Source: Campylobacter concisus (lineage in GTDB: Bacteria; Campylobacterota; Campylobacteria; Campylobacterales; Campylobacteraceae). From it: DNA of 64,000 nucleotides. The stretch is from the NCBI RefSeq assembly GCF_003049735.1, contig NZ_PIRM01000003.1, positions 122,961 to 186,960 of the forward strand, given 5' to 3'. Numbering within the stretch: position 1 is the stretch's first letter; every line of letters begins with the position of its first letter. The notes below the pieces were generated by a model. It did no database searches, was not told the DNA's origin, and worked only from the letters and a program-made list of their open reading frames with translations. Position numbers and translations under genes: made by a program. Shown in pieces: positions 1-7,444 of the stretch.

Positions 1-506
1 AAAAGCAAAGCCTCAGGTGGCGTTGCTGTGTAGGTGATGTCTATTTTGCTAACGTCTATGCCTCTCTTCTTGCAAAGCGCTCTTAGGACAAGATCAGGCA
101 TGTCGCCTCTAAATGGCATGATAAGCTTTTTGCCTACAAAATCCTCTAAATTTTTGATCTTTTCATCCTTAACCATAGCGTTCATAACGCCAAGTGTTAG
201 TAAATTTAACATCGCAAAATCAAGCCCTTGATTTCTTAAATTTGCAGCGACATTTGAAGGCGACATTGTGACTTTAATATCTCCACTAGCGACGCCTGCA
301 CGAAGCTGATCTGGTGTTTTCCAGATATTTAGGCTTACATCGTAAGTTTTATTTAACTCGCCTTGCAGCGCAGCAACCGCCATGATAACGCTTGGGATCG
401 CTGGTGCGCCCCACATAGTAAAGCTCTCTTTTGCAAATAAATTTGGTGCAAATGCGCTAACGCCTAAAGCCGTGCTAAGTCCTAAGAATTTTCTTCTATC
501 TAACAT
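1..506 (-). CDS. Periplasmic substrate-binding protein, ABC type, Tat-exported (partial, runs off the left edge)
   Basis: Reading leftward from an ATG at 504-506, the frame stays open to the window edge, so about 168 N-terminal residues are present. The start MLDRRKFLGLSTALG is a twin-arginine motif followed by a hydrophobic stretch, which suggests export of a folded protein to the periplasm. The rest (MWGAPAIPSVIM, then DQLRAGVASGDIKVTMSPSN, then GKKLIMPFRGDMPDLVLRAL) has the look of the NitT/TauT/NMT1-like binding proteins of ABC importers. The ligand cannot be told. An AAGGAGAAA ribosome site precedes the start. It lies 11 bp downstream of the plug-less TonB-type receptor, so the two are probably one operon, with permease and ATPase genes expected beyond the edge. 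Confidence 0.72.
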   Translation of the reverse strand, partial: MLDRRKFLGLSTALGVSAFAPNLFAKESFTMWGAPAIPSVIMAVAALQGELNKTYDVSLNIWKTPDQLRAGVASGDIKVTMSPSNVAANLRNQGLDFAMLNLLTLGVMNAMVKDEKIKNLEDFVGKKLIMPFRGDMPDLVLRALCKKRGIDVSKIDITYTATPPEALL

Positions 507-517
507 CTTTTTCTCCT

Positions 518-2371
518 TTAAAAACTGCTGTGAAAGCTAATGAAAAATGTCCTGCCAGGGGCATGAACGACTACCGGATCAAGTGCTGCTACGTGATCAC
601 CGCTGATAAATTCTGCATAATCTTTGTCAAATAAATTTGCTACGCCAAATCTTATGCCAACTTTATTTTTAAACTCTATGCCACCATAAAGATCAAGCAA
701 ACCAAATCCTTTTGCGGCCTCTTTTTTGTCGATACCTAGACCATTTTGCTTGCTAAAATCGCCTCTAGTTTGCTTTGAAACTAGTCTTAGTGCAGTGCCA
801 AGATTATAGCTACCAAAGCTTGCATAGTCTTTGTAGTCAAATGCAAAATTTGCCTCAAAAGGCCTTATCTGATAAAGTGGCCTGCCATTGGTTTTATTTT
901 GTCCGTAGTTGTAGTAAAGTGAGCTTTTTAAGCCAAAGTGCCTTGCAAAGCTATATTCTGTATTGAAATTTACACTATAAAGCGTTGCATCAACGTTTCT
1001 TGAGATGACAGCATTTTTATTTATTAGTGGCATCGCAGCCTTTGAGTGGCGTCTATCAAAAATGATCAAATTTTTAACGCTATCAGCGATGAAATGTCCT
1101 CCAAAGCTAAATGCATCTTTGCTTTGAAGCGAGTTTAGGTATTCTTTATAAAACTCGCTACCAAATTTAAAGCCAAGAACCGCTCTATTGTGTCTTTCTG
1201 GCTCTAAATTCGGATTTGCTATCCAGCCGTTATCGCCTGCACCATAAAGTGTATTAAAACGCTCCATATTGCTTGGCAAGCGAGATAAACTCTCAAGTTT
1301 TGCAAAGTAGCTATCCTTGTCGTTTGGTGTAAATTTATATTTTAAACTTGCACTAAAAGCGTCTTTTTTGATCTTATCGCTTACGTCCTCACCATAAATT
1401 TGGCGAAGTAGTCCGCGAGTCGTGCTAATGTCTAGATTTGGTGCAGAATATTTAGTATCAAGTCCATTAAGCTTACTTTTTTGCTCCTCATATCTTAAGG
1501 CAAGAGAGGCTTCGTTTGCTTCATTAAATTTATAAGCAAGTGTATCAAAGAGCATAAATTTATCATTTCTAACATTAGCAAATCTGTATCCGTTAAAGAC
1601 CCAGTTGTTGCCTTGCTTCATGTATCTTTTGCCGTCATGTTTATCTTTTTCAAAGCCAGCGCCTATTTGATTGTGAAAGCTTGAAAAATCAACATCATAC
1701 TTTAAATTTGCCTCAAATATATTCCTCTTTAAATCCACTTTTACATTTGGAGTAGCATCTCTTAGATGAAAATTATCAGCTTTTCGCTCAACTTTTTTTA
1801 GGATAAATTCGAAATTTAGCGTATTTGAAAGATCTTCCTCGCCTAATCTAATATTTAGCTTGCCGACTTTTCTTGTCGTTTTAAAGGCATCCATCACGTG
1901 CTCTGGTTGCTTGTCTTTATCGATATTATCCCTTAAAAACGTAAGCCTAAGCTCGCTAAGATCATTTGGCACGAAGCCTAAGATAGCGCTTTGACCTTGC
2001 CTATTGTAGCCATAGTCCCATCTTTTGCCACTTCCATCTTTATAATTATTTGCTTTGGTGAAATTTGCATTTAAAATGGTATAAAAATTTGCGCCGCGAT
2101 ATTTAAAAAGCGATGAATTGTAAAAGCTTTTGCCATACATTCCAGCTGAGATATGAAACATATCAGCTGAGTTATCAAGCAAATTTGTAACAAATGGGTA
2201 TTCGCCTCTTTGAGTGCGGTCAAATTGATTTTCCACAAAGGCACTTTGTGCAACGTTTGGCGTAATGACTGGTGGCGGAGCAAATTCTCTAATAGGCTTT
2301 ATAATGTCTAAATTTGCTTCATTTGCTAGAAGCAGTGATGAAAGAACTGCTAGGCTTAAAATGGACCTCAT
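518..2371 (-). CDS. TonB-type outer-membrane receptor lacking a plug domain (OprC/NosA-like barrel)
   Basis: 617 residues with a signal peptide (MRSILSLAVLSSLLLANEAN) and a typical beta-barrel terminal strand ending in aromatic F (FFISFHSSF). Barrel-like sequence starts by about residue 60. YKDGSGKRWDYGYNRQ (about residues 110-125) and the following LGFVPND segment resemble, from memory, the part of the copper receptor OprC/NosA that follows the plug. The roughly 130-residue plug with its RGF and ILKGP-type motifs is absent; only about 35 residues separate signal peptide and barrel. There is no room for a lost plug upstream, because the next gene begins at 2610 and the gap is A+T-rich. An AAGGAG site precedes the ATG. 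The ligand (copper or other metal) is inference. Confidence 0.75.
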   Translation of the reverse strand: MRSILSLAVLSSLLLANEANLDIIKPIREFAPPPVITPNVAQSAFVENQFDRTQRGEYPFVTNLLDNSADMFHISAGMYGKSFYNSSLFKYRGANFYTILNANFTKANNYKDGSGKRWDYGYNRQGQSAILGFVPNDLSELRLTFLRDNIDKDKQPEHVMDAFKTTRKVGKLNIRLGEEDLSNTLNFEFILKKVERKADNFHLRDATPNVKVDLKRNIFEANLKYDVDFSSFHNQIGAGFEKDKHDGKRYMKQGNNWVFNGYRFANVRNDKFMLFDTLAYKFNEANEASLALRYEEQKSKLNGLDTKYSAPNLDISTTRGLLRQIYGEDVSDKIKKDAFSASLKYKFTPNDKDSYFAKLESLSRLPSNMERFNTLYGAGDNGWIANPNLEPERHNRAVLGFKFGSEFYKEYLNSLQSKDAFSFGGHFIADSVKNLIIFDRRHSKAAMPLINKNAVISRNVDATLYSVNFNTEYSFARHFGLKSSLYYNYGQNKTNGRPLYQIRPFEANFAFDYKDYASFGSYNLGTALRLVSKQTRGDFSKQNGLGIDKKEAAKGFGLLDLYGGIEFKNKVGIRFGVANLFDKDYAEFISGDHVAALDPVVVHAPGRTFFISFHSSF

Positions 2372-2393
2372 GTAAACTCCTTTTTAAAGATAT

Positions 2394-2412
2394 AATTATG
2401 ATTTCTTTTATC
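2394..2412 (-). promoter_or_regulatory. Possible Fur box upstream of the plug-less receptor
   Basis: On the reverse strand the 19 bases GATAAAAGAAATCATAATT match 13 of 19 positions of the classical GATAATGATAATCATTATC Fur consensus (counted by eye). The site lies about 25-40 bases before the receptor start, where a repressor would block transcription. The region is very A+T-rich, so chance matches are common. Confidence 0.3.
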
Positions 2413-2609
2413 AGAATTGTAGTAGCAAAACTCTTTATAAAAGTTGATGTAAGTCATCCTTTAAATTTTTAATCCATAATTACGAGCTTATTGTAGATAA
2501 AATGCTTGATTTTATTTTTGTAAGAGTAGCTAAATGGTGTAAATTTAATGTGAAAAATGTAAAATTTTGATAATTGTTATATAAAATTTTAAATCGTAGG
2601 TCGATTTAA

Positions 2610-3074
2610 TTAGGCTCTAAAATTATTAAGCCTATCTCTTAGCTCTTTTGAAATGGTAAATTTTGAGAGTTCATATTTATCAAAAATGATGATCAAATCA
2701 TCACCTAGTGGTTGCACTAATCCAAAGCAAGCATCTCTATCAAGACGGTTTTTCTTAAATTTTACGCTTAATGTTTCAACTTTTTTCTTATCACCAAAGC
2801 TCTTAATGGCGATCTCTTCGATATCCTTAAAGTAAAATTTTATGCTTTTTGAGCCTTTTGTAATGATAAATCCATCATCTTCAATACGTAAAAAGTTGTT
2901 TTGAAAAATTTTTCTAACACAAAAGAACGCTGAGAGAGCGCCAATGATGATGCCAAAGAGAGACACTGCACCAAGAGCTAGATAAAAGTAGCCAACGATG
3001 CTAAAGGCAAAAAGCCCAAGCCCAAACGCAAGCGCCCAAAAAACATCTTTTTTACTCTCTTTTGTTATCATCAT
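2610..3074 (-). CDS. Small membrane protein with PH-like C-terminal domain, unknown function
   Basis: 154 residues. Two adjacent hydrophobic segments (about residues 12-32 and 35-55, VFWALAFGLGLFAFSIVGYF and the following LGAVSLFGIIIGAL) form a membrane hairpin. The remaining 90 residues are soluble and beta-rich (IEDDGFIITKGSKSIKFYFK, then DIEEIAIKSF), which resembles the bacterial PH-like domains attached to short membrane anchors. I do not recognise a named family. It starts 9 bp after moaE, so it is probably transcribed with moaD-moaE. ATGATG allows a start at 3074 or 3071; the second is better spaced from the AAGGA site. Confidence 0.6.
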   Translation of the reverse strand: MMITKESKKDVFWALAFGLGLFAFSIVGYFYLALGAVSLFGIIIGALSAFFCVRKIFQNNFLRIEDDGFIITKGSKSIKFYFKDIEEIAIKSFGDKKKVETLSVKFKKNRLDRDACFGLVQPLGDDLIIIFDKYELSKFTISKELRDRLNNFRA

Positions 3075-3082
3075 TTTTCCTT

Positions 3083-3517
3083 TTAAGCTAAAATTCCAGC
3101 ACCATTTATCGCTTGGCTGCGCTCTTTTGCATAAATTCTCTCGCCATTTATTACATCGTATTTCCAGATCGGCGCATTGGCCTTAAAGTCCTCGACAAAC
3201 TCGTTTATAAGCCTTAGCGCGACCTTTCTTTGAGGGCTCACAACGCCTGCTACATAAGAGCTCGTATGCACCGCCACGTCGCCTTTTGAGTGAGCAAAGA
3301 GCACGTAGGCATTTTCTTTTTTGGCTCGCTCTTCCCAAGCTTCTAGCCATTTTTTAAGGATCGGCTCATAGATATCAAAGCTAAGCGCCGAAATACCACC
3401 TTCTTCTCTTACGATCCCAACAAAAGTGATGAGTGCACCGCAGTTTTTATCCTTAAAGCGTTCATACCACTCGTTTGTGATGCTTTGAACATCCAAGCTT
3501 CCATTGTAAATTTGCAT
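3083..3517 (-). CDS. moaE: Molybdopterin synthase catalytic subunit MoaE
   Basis: 144 residues from the ATG at 3515-3517. MoaE is the large subunit of molybdopterin synthase, which puts two sulfurs carried by MoaD onto precursor Z. Family-like segments are GALITFVGIVREEG, YVLFAHSKGDVAVHTSS, then VVSPQRKVALRLINEFVEDFKANAPIWKYDV, the last with the lysine-rich active region and the conserved PIWK. The frame is open further upstream into moaD, but the ATG beginning MQIYNGSLD fits the family length and lies right behind the moaD stop codon. The end of the pathway, moeA, is at 17.7 kb. Confidence 0.9.
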   Translation of the reverse strand: MQIYNGSLDVQSITNEWYERFKDKNCGALITFVGIVREEGGISALSFDIYEPILKKWLEAWEERAKKENAYVLFAHSKGDVAVHTSSYVAGVVSPQRKVALRLINEFVEDFKANAPIWKYDVINGERIYAKERSQAINGAGILA

Positions 3518-3518
3518 C

Positions 3519-3740
3519 TTAGCCCCCACAAACTGGCGGTAATATAGAAATTTTGTCACCCTCGTTTAGAGCAAAATTTATATCGCTTACGATCTCGTCA
3601 TTTACGGCAACTGCACAGATATTTAGCCATTTTTTAAGCTCTTCTTTATCGCTTAAAGCCTCTTTTACTTCACCTAAATTTTTTGCTTCTACTTTTATAT
3701 TTTCAAGCCCGATAGGCCCAAGAAATTCGATCTCTATCAC
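3519..3740 (-). CDS. moaD: Molybdopterin synthase sulfur-carrier subunit MoaD
   Basis: 73 residues with a ubiquitin-like fold signature and the required C-terminal Gly-Gly (ISILPPVCGG), the end that is adenylated and thiocarboxylated before sulfur transfer to precursor Z. MIEIEFLGPIG at the start and a region rich in Glu and Lys in the middle are normal for the family. It is directly followed by moaE (one base between the two reading frames). It is the first gene of a short reverse-strand operon divergent from nspC. Confidence 0.9.
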   Translation of the reverse strand: MIEIEFLGPIGLENIKVEAKNLGEVKEALSDKEELKKWLNICAVAVNDEIVSDINFALNEGDKISILPPVCGG

Positions 3741-3823
3741 GTTTTATCCTTTGAGATTTTTGCTGATTTTACTTAAAAATAAATTTAGATATACTTATTT
3801 AAAAATTTAAAAAGTGAGTAAAA

Positions 3824-4963
3824 ATGAACGAAATTTTAAAAAGTATAAAAACCCCAGCCTACGTCTGCGAAGAGGCAAAAGTACGTAAAAATTTAGAGCT
3901 TTTAAAATATGTCAAAGAGCAAAGCGGAGCTAAAATTTTAGTAGCACTTAAGGGCTTTGCATTTAGCGGAGTGATGGATATGGTTGGCTCTTATCTTGAC
4001 GGTGCGACTTGTAGTGGGCTTCATGAGGCAAAATTTGCAAGTGAATACGTAAAAGGCGAGATCCACACGTATAGCCCAGCGTTTAAAGAGGAGGATTTTG
4101 ATGAAATTTTAAAAATTTCAAAGCACATTACATTTAACTCTTTTGCGCAGTGGAAAAAATTCAAGGGTATTGCCCTGCAAAACGGCATTATCTGCGGTCT
4201 GCGCATAAATCCAGAGGTCTCGCTAGCCCCAACTGACAGTTACAATCCATGCGGTAAATTTAGCAGGCTTGGCATTACAAGGGCAAATTTTAAGTCTGAG
4301 CTTCTTGATGGTATTAGTGGGCTTCATTTTCACGCACTTTGCGAGGAGAGTGCGAGCAGCTTGCAGGTCGTGCTGGAGGCGCTTGAGGAGAAATTTGGCG
4401 AGTTTATACCAAAGATGAAGTGGATAAATATGGGCGGAGGACATCACATCACGAGGGCTGATTACGATGTGGAGCTGCTTATAAATATCATTAGGCGCTT
4501 TCGCGAGAAATATGGCGTAGAGGTCTATCTGGAGCCTGGTGAGGCTGTGGGCTGGCAGACTGGCTTTTTGATAAGTAGTGTGCTTGACATCGTGCACAAC
4601 GAGAAAGATATCGCCATACTTGACACATCAGCCGAGGCGCACATGCCCGATACTGTGCTTATGCCTTACCGTCCAGCCGTTAGAGGCGAGAGTAAAAATG
4701 GCAAATTTGCTTATAGATTTGGCGGGAATACCTGCTTAGCTGGCGATATAGTGGGTCTTGAAGCGGACGATGCGGAGTATAAATTTGATAGTGAGCTAAA
4801 AATCGGCGACCGCGTCATCTTTGAAGATCAGATTCACTACACCATCGTGAAAAACACGACATTTAATGGCATTAAGTTGCCTAATTTAGTGCTTTTAAAA
4901 GAAAATGGTGAGATAAAGATGATCCGTGAATTCGGATATGAAGAGTATAAACGCAGAAATTAA
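3824..4963 (+). CDS. nspC: Carboxynorspermidine decarboxylase
   Basis: 379 residues. NspC is a PLP-dependent fold-III decarboxylase that makes norspermidine or spermidine by the carboxyspermidine route common in Campylobacter. The PLP lysine is Lys43 in ILVALKGFAF. Other family marks are CGLRINPEVS, LHFHALCEES, MGGGHHITRADYDVE, EPGEAVGWQTGF, and the C-terminal HMPDTVLMPYRP and EDQIHYTIVK. The length is normal. The central and 3' part is clearly richer in G+C than the start (34 of 60 bases in the line at 4501 against 23 of 60 at 3841). It stands alone, divergent from moaD. Confidence 0.93.
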   Translation: MNEILKSIKTPAYVCEEAKVRKNLELLKYVKEQSGAKILVALKGFAFSGVMDMVGSYLDGATCSGLHEAKFASEYVKGEIHTYSPAFKEEDFDEILKISKHITFNSFAQWKKFKGIALQNGIICGLRINPEVSLAPTDSYNPCGKFSRLGITRANFKSELLDGISGLHFHALCEESASSLQVVLEALEEKFGEFIPKMKWINMGGGHHITRADYDVELLINIIRRFREKYGVEVYLEPGEAVGWQTGFLISSVLDIVHNEKDIAILDTSAEAHMPDTVLMPYRPAVRGESKNGKFAYRFGGNTCLAGDIVGLEADDAEYKFDSELKIGDRVIFEDQIHYTIVKNTTFNGIKLPNLVLLKENGEIKMIREFGYEEYKRRN

Positions 4964-5047
4964 TCACTGGTGTTTTGACTAGCTTTTGGCTGCTAAATGC
5001 TAAAAGTTCGTTTTATTTATATCTAAAAATTTTTTACAGATTAGTAT

Positions 5048-5455
5048 CTATAAAATTTTGGCAAATTTATCTATCTTTGAGCTTTTTTGCCTGTTGTATT
5101 CGGTCTCGTTTGCGATATTTTGGGCTAGCTCCTTGCCAAAATGATCGCTGATAAAGCCAAGCGCCATGTCCATGCCAGCAGCCACGCCTGAAGCCGTGTA
5201 AAATTTATCATCTTTTACCTAGTTGGCGTGGAATTGTCACTATAGCTTTGCCGCAATTTTTTACCCGCTCAAATGATCTTTTATTTGATGTAGCTTTTAG
5301 TCCGTCAGGCACTCCAGTGTGAGCTAGCAAGGCTGAGCTAGTACAGACACTAAGGCAAAAATTTGAAGCCAGAATATACTTTTTAAGATACGATATAAAC
5401 TCGTTGCCATTAGATCAAGCGCCTCATAATCATTAAAAAGATAAAAGAGGTTCAT
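5048..5455 (-). pseudogene. Decayed DJ-1/PfpI (ThiJ) family gene
   Basis: On the reverse strand a possible ATG at 5453-5455 opens MNLFYLFNDYEALDL, which resembles the first strand of DJ-1/PfpI proteins. The frame then meets several stops and shifts. A clean C-terminal piece follows (DDKFYTASGVAAGMDMALGF, then ISDHFGKELAQNIANETEYN), which is the family's conserved region after the catalytic cysteine. It ends with a TAG at 5048-5050. The middle with the nucleophilic Cys cannot be assembled in one frame. This remnant occupies most of the 780-base gap between nspC and fdhC; the rest of the gap is A+T-rich leader for fdhC. Confidence 0.6.
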
Positions 5456-5655
5456 TTCTCTGCCTTTTGGATAGAAATTTTTAAAATTATTGGTGTTCTC
5501 GTTTAAATTTTAAAAGCAAAATCTGAAATAATTTTTAACTATAAAATAGGATGAATTTAGATTTAATATTCTTATAAAAATTAACAAAACTTAAATGTTT
5601 TTTATAAAATTTTTAGTAATCTTTTTTGCTAAGGTTTGCTTGTGATTAGCTCTGA

Positions 5656-5661
5656 TATAAT
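5656..5661 (+). promoter_or_regulatory. -10 element (TATAAT) upstream of fdhC
   Basis: A perfect TATAAT preceded by an A+T-rich stretch, as is usual for Campylobacter housekeeping promoters that lack a clear -35. It sits 85 bases before the fdhC start, leaving a leader of about 75 bases. Confidence 0.45.
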
Positions 5662-5745
5662 AGCGACCAAAATAGCGTAGCTATGCGATTTAACGTATTT
5701 AACCAATACTTAAATTGTTTAAGCTCAAACTTATAAAGGACTACA

Positions 5746-6693
5746 ATGACGAGAATTCTTACTCTGCTTTTTACATTATTTGTAACAGCAATGGCAACTC
5801 AAGGACCAACTGGCGTCAATCAATATAATAGTGCCATTTGGGCGGCTGAAAGGATAGAAAATATCAAGCCATACGAACAAGGTTTGGGGCCGATATTTAC
5901 TTTTATCCAAGGTAATGATTACTTCGCAATAGCAGCACTTTCTATCATTTTGGCTGTTATTGGAGCATTTGCATTACACTTTTTAATCATTGGACCAAAA
6001 CATTTTAGTCATGATGGTAAAAAGGTGTTTGCTTTTTCATTGATCATACGTATAGCTCATGGTTTGGCGGCGATCTCATGGATCATTTTAGTGCCAACTG
6101 GTATCATCATTATGTGGGGTGCGGAGCTTGGCGGTGGAACATTTGTGCGTTTCTGTAGATACTTGCACGATACAGCAACTGTGATCTTTGCTGTTTCTGT
6201 GCTTCCTATGTTATTTACTTGGACAAAGAGAATGCTTCCAGCAATTTATGATATCAGATGGATGATGATAGTTGGTGGCTATTTATCAAAGAAAAAGAGA
6301 CCTGTTCCAGCTGGTAAATTTAATGCTGGTCAAAAAGCATGGTACTGGATCGCTATCCCTGGTGGTATCGTTATGATAATTACTGGCGCGATTATGTATT
6401 TTACGGACTTCAAAGAGCCAGCGGTTGCTTCTTGGTTTGGTCTTACACAAATTGATCTTTTAAGATACAGTGTAATTATCCATAATTGTCTTGGCATTGC
6501 ATGTGCAGTATTTTTCTTAGTTCATATTTATATGGCAGCTATTGCTATTCATGGTGCTATTTGGTCGATGATTACTGGATATAAAGAGGAAGAAGAAGTT
6601 TATGTTCTTCACCACTACTGGTATCAAGAGCTCGTTAGAGAGAATAAAATTCCAGTATCTGATTATGAAAAGTCTTATACAAATTTAAAATAA
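5746..6693 (+). CDS. fdhC: Formate dehydrogenase cytochrome b subunit
   Basis: 315 residues. This is the membrane subunit that anchors the formate dehydrogenase and passes electrons through b hemes to menaquinone. There is a signal-like N-terminus (MTRILTLLFTLFVTAMA) and then four or more hydrophobic helices (about residues 63-82, 100-125, 140-160, 205-225, 245-270). Histidines suited to heme binding lie in RIAHGLAAISW, CRYLHDTATV, YSVIIHNCLG and FLVHIYMAA. The short soluble end is YVLHHYWYQELV. In this window it is separated from fdhA-fdhB by about 30 kb and instead precedes the selenium genes yedF-selD, with a hairpin terminator in between. Confidence 0.88.
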   Translation: MTRILTLLFTLFVTAMATQGPTGVNQYNSAIWAAERIENIKPYEQGLGPIFTFIQGNDYFAIAALSIILAVIGAFALHFLIIGPKHFSHDGKKVFAFSLIIRIAHGLAAISWIILVPTGIIIMWGAELGGGTFVRFCRYLHDTATVIFAVSVLPMLFTWTKRMLPAIYDIRWMMIVGGYLSKKKRPVPAGKFNAGQKAWYWIAIPGGIVMIITGAIMYFTDFKEPAVASWFGLTQIDLLRYSVIIHNCLGIACAVFFLVHIYMAAIAIHGAIWSMITGYKEEEEVYVLHHYWYQELVRENKIPVSDYEKSYTNLK

Positions 6694-6702
6694 TTAACTT
6701 TA

Positions 6703-6732
6703 CTTTGATCTTGCTAGTAAGCGAGGTCAAAG
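6703..6732 (+). terminator. Hairpin terminator after fdhC
   Basis: The arms CTTTGATCTTGCT and AGCGAGGTCAAAG pair over 13 positions (two G-U pairs) around a four-base loop, and are followed by a T-rich stretch. It should limit read-through from fdhC into yedF-selD. Confidence 0.6.
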
Positions 6733-6791
6733 CTCTCTTTTATCTCAAATTTATACATTAAAATTTTTAAAATAATTAATATTTTTTTGGC

Positions 6792-6797
6792 TATAAT
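6792..6797 (+). promoter_or_regulatory. -10 element (TATAAT) upstream of yedF-selD
   Basis: A perfect TATAAT 47 bases before the yedF start, with a T-rich run directly upstream. Together with the fdhC terminator it suggests that the selenium operon has its own promoter. Confidence 0.45.
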
Positions 6798-6844
6798 CCA
6801 AACTAGTTTCAAGGTTTGAAATACTAATTGCAAAAGGAAAAATC

Positions 6845-7444
6845 ATGACAACAATTGATTGTAGAAATTTAGAGTGTCCAAAACCAGTCATAATGGCAAA
6901 AAATGCACTTGATAGTTTAAGTGAAGGCGAAAGTTTAGAAATTTTGGTAAATGCACTAGCCCCAAAAGAAAATATTTCAAGATTTTTAAAAAATCAAAAT
7001 ATAAACTTTAGCCTCGAAAGCAATGGCAACGAAACTAAAATTTTAGCTACAAAAGGCAAAAATGCGCTTGAGCTTACAAATTTTGACGAATTTGTCTGCG
7101 ATATCACACCAAAAAATGAAAAAGTACTCTATCTGAATGAAGAGCGCGCGGGAAGTGGCGAAGTAGGAATAAATTTACTATCAAAATTCTTAGGAGCATT
7201 TCTTCAAGTTGAGAAAAAACCAAAGATAATAATCTGCGTAAATAACGCTGTAAAGATGACTACAAACCGCTCACACCCAAGCTTTAAGCCGCTTAAAGAT
7301 CTTGAAGCTGCTGGTGTTAAAATTTTAAGCTGCGGAAGCTGTTTGGAGGCTTATAAGCTAGTAAGCGATCTTGCGATTGGCGAAATTTCAAATGCTTATG
7401 AGATCATCGACATACTCTCAACTCACGAGCAAATCAAATTATGA
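6845..7444 (+). CDS. yedF: Selenium metabolism protein YedF (TusA-like plus DsrE-like domains)
   Basis: 199 residues. The N-terminal 70 residues are a TusA-like sulfur-carrier domain with the CPKP motif (Cys11 in CRNLECPKPVIMAK). The C-terminal half is DsrE/DsrF-like, with cysteines in IIICVNNAVKM and KILSCGSCLEAYKL. This architecture is the YedF family often found beside selD, thought to handle selenium or sulfur for selenophosphate synthesis; the exact reaction is not established. The stop overlaps the selD start by four bases (ATGA), so the two are translationally coupled. Confidence 0.88.
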   Translation: MTTIDCRNLECPKPVIMAKNALDSLSEGESLEILVNALAPKENISRFLKNQNINFSLESNGNETKILATKGKNALELTNFDEFVCDITPKNEKVLYLNEERAGSGEVGINLLSKFLGAFLQVEKKPKIIICVNNAVKMTTNRSHPSFKPLKDLEAAGVKILSCGSCLEAYKLVSDLAIGEISNAYEIIDILSTHEQIKL

